Shown one piece after another: positions 6,270 through 7,842 of a DNA stretch of 7,842 nt. The position numbers were made by a program, and so were the translations under genes. The notes beneath the pieces are model-generated. The model was not told the DNA's origin and made no database searches. It saw only the letters and a list, made by a program, of their open reading frames with translations. Source of the stretch: an uncultured Alphaproteobacteria bacterium (GTDB lineage: Bacteria > Pseudomonadota > Alphaproteobacteria > Sneathiellales > Sneathiellaceae); contig CALEMG010000226.1 in the NCBI GenBank assembly GCA_937910835.1, forward strand, positions 1-7,842, given 5' to 3'. Numbering within the stretch: the stretch's first letter is position 1; every line of letters starts with the position of its first letter.

Positions 6270-6611
6270 TTAGTGAAGGCGGCCACCGATCGGCACGTCA
6301 TGATCCGGTCTCGCAAGGGAGATATTCCCCTCCGCATCGCTGAATCCCAGCACAAGAACCTCCGACATAAAAGGACCAATTTGTCGGGGTGGAAAATTCA
6401 CCACCGCCATAACACTCCGCCCCACAAGCTCTTGCGGATTATAGAGAACCGTAATCTGGGCCGAGCTTTTGCGAATGCCGATGTCATCCCCGAAATCTAT
6501 CTTCAGTTTGTAGGCCGGTTTGCGAGCTTCAGGGAACTCAACCGCCTCCACCACCTTACCAACGCGAATATCCACCTTCAAAAAATCATCAAATGTAATC
6601 TGTTTTTCCAT
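6270..6611 (-). CDS. csaA: tRNA-binding protein CsaA (putative export chaperone)
   Basis: This 113-residue protein is a single EMAP-II/Trbp111-type OB-fold domain. The diagnostic features are FLKVDIRVGKVVEA (10-23), the central AQITVLYNPQELVG (51-64) and NFPPRQIGPFMSEVLVLG (72-89), the last being the CsaA signature at the dimer interface. Bacterial CsaA forms homodimers that bind tRNA, and in Bacillus it has been described as a chaperone related to protein export. The start is at the ATG at 6611, giving MEKQITF and the usual family length. An open frame continues 19 codons further upstream (to 6668) but runs across the ribosome-binding site and into the previous gene, so it is not used here. 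An AAGGAG site lies 11 bases before the ATG and sits inside a perfect hairpin. The neighbours are phasin-like genes on both sides, transcribed with it. Confidence 0.93.
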   Translation of the reverse strand: MEKQITFDDFLKVDIRVGKVVEAVEFPEARKPAYKLKIDFGDDIGIRKSSAQITVLYNPQELVGRSVMAVVNFPPRQIGPFMSEVLVLGFSDAEGNISLARPDHDVPIGGRLH

Positions 6612-6618
6612 GTCTTTC

Positions 6619-6643
6619 GCATCTCCTTGTGTTTTGGAGATGC
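6619..6643 (-). promoter_or_regulatory. Perfect hairpin covering the csaA ribosome-binding site
   Basis: On the - strand GCATCTCC (6643-6636) and GGAGATGC (6626-6619) form an eight-pair perfect stem with a nine-base loop (AAAACACAA). The downstream arm contains the GGAG of the csaA Shine-Dalgarno sequence, so the folded RNA would hide it. No run of U follows, so it is not an intrinsic terminator. It could be a translational switch, a binding site for CsaA itself, or an RNA-stability element. Confidence 0.5.
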
Positions 6644-6664
6644 TATTGCAAAATGTTTGGAAAA

Positions 6665-7174
6665 TCATCCGCCGGAGGAAAATTTCTCCGCAACCTGCTC
6701 TATGGCGGCCAGCGACTGTTCCATTGATTTATTAATGGCATCGAAAGACTTGCTGGTCGAAGCCGTCAGCGTATCCGCCGCCTTGCTCAAATTATCAACA
6801 GTGAGATTAAGATTATCGATCTCTGACCGGATATCCGGCGTTGCTCCCGGTCCGGCCTTCGCCGTCCCGACAGAGCTGTTGAGTGACGTCTGCAAATTCC
6901 CGACCGTCTGCTGCAAAGTCGAGCGCTGCGCAGCAACGATGTCCTGCAAGCCTTTCGACGCCGCCTGCACCGCGGCCGTCATCTTCTGCATATTGTCATT
7001 TTGCATCGTCGTGATAGCGCTGAGATCTGGGATGATCAGGCCTCCGGCGACCGTCGGTGCGCCACCACCACTACTGGAGGCAGCACTCCCGCCGTCACTT
7101 GTAGGTGCCGATGTCGTGGCAGTCGACGTGGCGGGAGGAGGTGTTGTCTGTTGTGACTCAGGTTTATCGCTCAT
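6665..7174 (-). CDS. Phasin-like (granule-associated) protein with disordered N-terminus
   Basis: This 169-residue protein has no signal peptide. Residues 1-45 are low-complexity Ser/Thr/Pro/Gly/Ala and probably disordered. Residues about 49-105 form amphipathic helix with the run of Leu, Met, Gln and Ala seen in phasins: PDLSAITTMQNDNMQKMTAA, then SKGLQDIVAAQRSTLQQTV, which parallels the usual phasin pattern of N-x-x-ALT-A followed by Q-x-x-Q-R-x-x-x-L. Residues 115-165 form a second helix with regular hydrophobic spacing. Phasins coat polyhydroxyalkanoate granules and regulate their size; no PHA synthase is visible here, so the assignment rests on pattern only. The GAGGA ribosome-binding site at 7186-7182 supports the start but can be masked by a hairpin. 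The gene follows proC by 80 bases and precedes csaA by 53. Another coiled-coil protein family remains possible. Confidence 0.65.
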   Translation of the reverse strand: MSDKPESQQTTPPPATSTATTSAPTSDGGSAASSSGGGAPTVAGGLIIPDLSAITTMQNDNMQKMTAAVQAASKGLQDIVAAQRSTLQQTVGNLQTSLNSSVGTAKAGPGATPDIRSEIDNLNLTVDNLSKAADTLTASTSKSFDAINKSMEQSLAAIEQVAEKFSSGG

Positions 7175-7176
7175 CG

Positions 7177-7200
7177 CTCTATCCTCAAAAGAGTATAGAG
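7177..7200 (-). promoter_or_regulatory. Hairpin over the ribosome-binding site of the phasin-like gene
   Basis: On the - strand CTCTAT (7200-7195) pairs with ATAGAG (7182-7177), and inside it CTC (7193-7191) pairs with GAG (7186-7184) around a UUUU loop, with one A-G mismatch. The downstream arm contains the GAGGA Shine-Dalgarno sequence, and the start codon is three bases past the stem. The stem is short and A-U rich, so it would be marginally stable. Confidence 0.4.
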
Positions 7201-7258
7201 GGTATATAATTAATTATTTACTACTTTAAAGAGAATATTCCGAAATTCTGCCCTCTAT
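7195..7258 (-). repeat. Eight-base inverted repeat linking the proC stop region to the phasin leader
   Basis: The arms ATAGAGGG (7258-7251 on the - strand, overlapping the proC TAG stop) and CCCTCTAT (7202-7195) are exact complements separated by 48 AT-rich bases. The second arm is also the upstream arm of the hairpin over the phasin ribosome-binding site, so the two pairings exclude each other. The AT-rich stretch between the arms (7203-7250) may also hold a promoter for the phasin-like gene, but I see no strong -35/-10 pair in it. Confidence 0.4.
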
Positions 7259-7842
7259 CCCAGTTCTTTGGACCGGGCGGTGGCGGCCGCGACCGTCTTC
7301 TCCATTAGAGGACCAAGACCATGTTCCTCATTCATCAAAACTTCGAGGCCCGCCGCCGGCGTCCCGTTGGGGCTGGGCACATTCTTGCGGAGCTGCGCTG
7401 CCGCCTCCTTGGATTGGCGGGCAAGAGCCCCCGCCCCGGCAACGGTTTCCTGAGCGAGCTGAACCGCGAGCTCTTCCGGCAGTCCGGCTTTCACACCAGC
7501 AGCCGTCATCACCTCGATCATATAGAAAACATAAGCAGGCCCTGAGCCTGACAAACCGGTCACCGCATCCATTAACCCTTCGTCCTCAATCCAGGCAACC
7601 GATCCAATAGCCTGCATAAGCCGATCACAATGCCCCTTCTGATCGGAAGAGACATGTTCATTGGGACAACAGACAATCATCCCTTGATGCACTGCGGCGG
7701 GAGTATTAGGCATCGCCCGAACTATGGCCGATGTTTCACCAAATGACTTTTCGAATGTCGCGATCCTTGTGCCTGCTGCAATCGAAATAGCAAGACTACC
7801 TATCTCCGCGACCGCCCGGAATGTCGGTAGAACATCTCCGAT
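7255..7842 (-). CDS. proC: Pyrroline-5-carboxylate reductase ProC, C-terminal 195 residues (partial, runs off the window)
   Basis: The open frame runs to the last base of the window and encodes the C-terminal part of ProC, which reduces pyrroline-5-carboxylate to proline with NAD(P)H, the last step of proline synthesis in the cytoplasm. Visible are VISIAAG-like LAISIAAGT (18-26), RAMPNTPAAV (42-51), the dimer-domain signature LSGSGPAYVFY (97-107) with AAGVKAGLPEELA, and the active-site loop near 155-166. In that loop the usual SPGGTT reads SPNGTP, an unusual pair of substitutions. An ATG at 7713 belongs to the MPNTP motif and is not the start. By comparison with the usual length of about 270 residues, roughly the first 75, including the nucleotide-binding Gly-rich loop, lie outside the window. 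It is the first visible gene of the leftward proC-phasin-csaA-phasin cluster. Confidence 0.94.
   Translation of the reverse strand: MGDVLPTFRAVAEIGSLAISIAAGTRIATFEKSFGETSAIVRAMPNTPAAVHQGMIVCCPNEHVSSDQKGHCDRLMQAIGSVAWIEDEGLMDAVTGLSGSGPAYVFYMIEVMTAAGVKAGLPEELAVQLAQETVAGAGALARQSKEAAAQLRKNVPSPNGTPAAGLEVLMNEEHGLGPLMEKTVAAATARSKELG

Noticed and set aside
6246..6290. A third hairpin masking the ribosome-binding site of the 116-residue protein
   Set aside because: Only three- to four-pair stems (CCT-GAAA-AGG) can be drawn, too weak to support a regulatory claim.
6270..6668. A longer 132-residue form of CsaA starting at 6668
   Set aside because: The added 19 residues have no family similarity, span the AAGGAG site, and overlap the end of the preceding gene; the 113-residue form matches the family length.
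6162..7229. A 355-codon open frame on the + strand covering csaA and the phasin-like gene
   Set aside because: It crosses two well-supported - strand genes and their intergenic gap and shows no domain. Its Ser/Ala/Val-rich end mirrors the low-complexity N-terminus of the phasin-like protein read backwards.
7255..7713. A complete 152-residue ProC starting at 7713
   Set aside because: That ATG is the Met of the internal MPNTPA motif. The frame stays open with ProC-like sequence to the window edge, so the gene is partial.

Overview
The window looks like chromosomal DNA of an alphaproteobacterium of moderate GC content. The evidence is the protein types: a MoeA tail, MoaD and MoaE; a PetP/PetR-type MarR and OmpR regulator pair followed by an EnvZ-like kinase; phasin-like proteins; and CsaA next to ProC. 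Genus cannot be fixed from the sequence. The region is gene-dense, with no insertion sequence, phage gene, tRNA, rRNA or CRISPR array seen.

Layout. (1) Bases 2-820, + strand: the 3' end of moeA, then moaD and moaE, tightly packed (ATGA overlap, then a 1-base gap). This is a molybdenum-cofactor operon covering molybdopterin synthase and molybdenum insertion. (2) Bases 848-3222, - strand: ilvE (branched-chain aminotransferase), a strong intrinsic terminator, then a secreted Sel1-repeat protein with a long coiled coil. (3) Bases 3328-5887, + strand: a MarR-family regulator divergent from ilvE, an OmpR-family response regulator and an EnvZ-like sensor kinase. The 105-base divergent region holds two palindromes and a plausible ilvE promoter. 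The kinase frame is broken by an in-frame TAA at 5708-5710; the missing ATP-binding end (58 residues) follows intact in the same frame. (4) Bases 5895-7842, - strand, read from right to left: proC (5' end outside the window), a phasin-like protein, csaA, and a second small helical protein that may be a distant paralogue of the first. The 5' untranslated regions of the phasin-like gene and of csaA can each fold a hairpin over the ribosome-binding site. At the proC/phasin junction a competing pairing with the end of proC is also possible.

Most genes are recognisable housekeeping or regulatory functions. The most notable points are the nonsense codon in an otherwise undamaged kinase, the possible RNA control in the proC-phasin-csaA cluster, and the internal duplication in the Sel1 protein. 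I see no clear sign of a wholly new system; the proC-phasin-csaA-phasin cassette is the nearest candidate.
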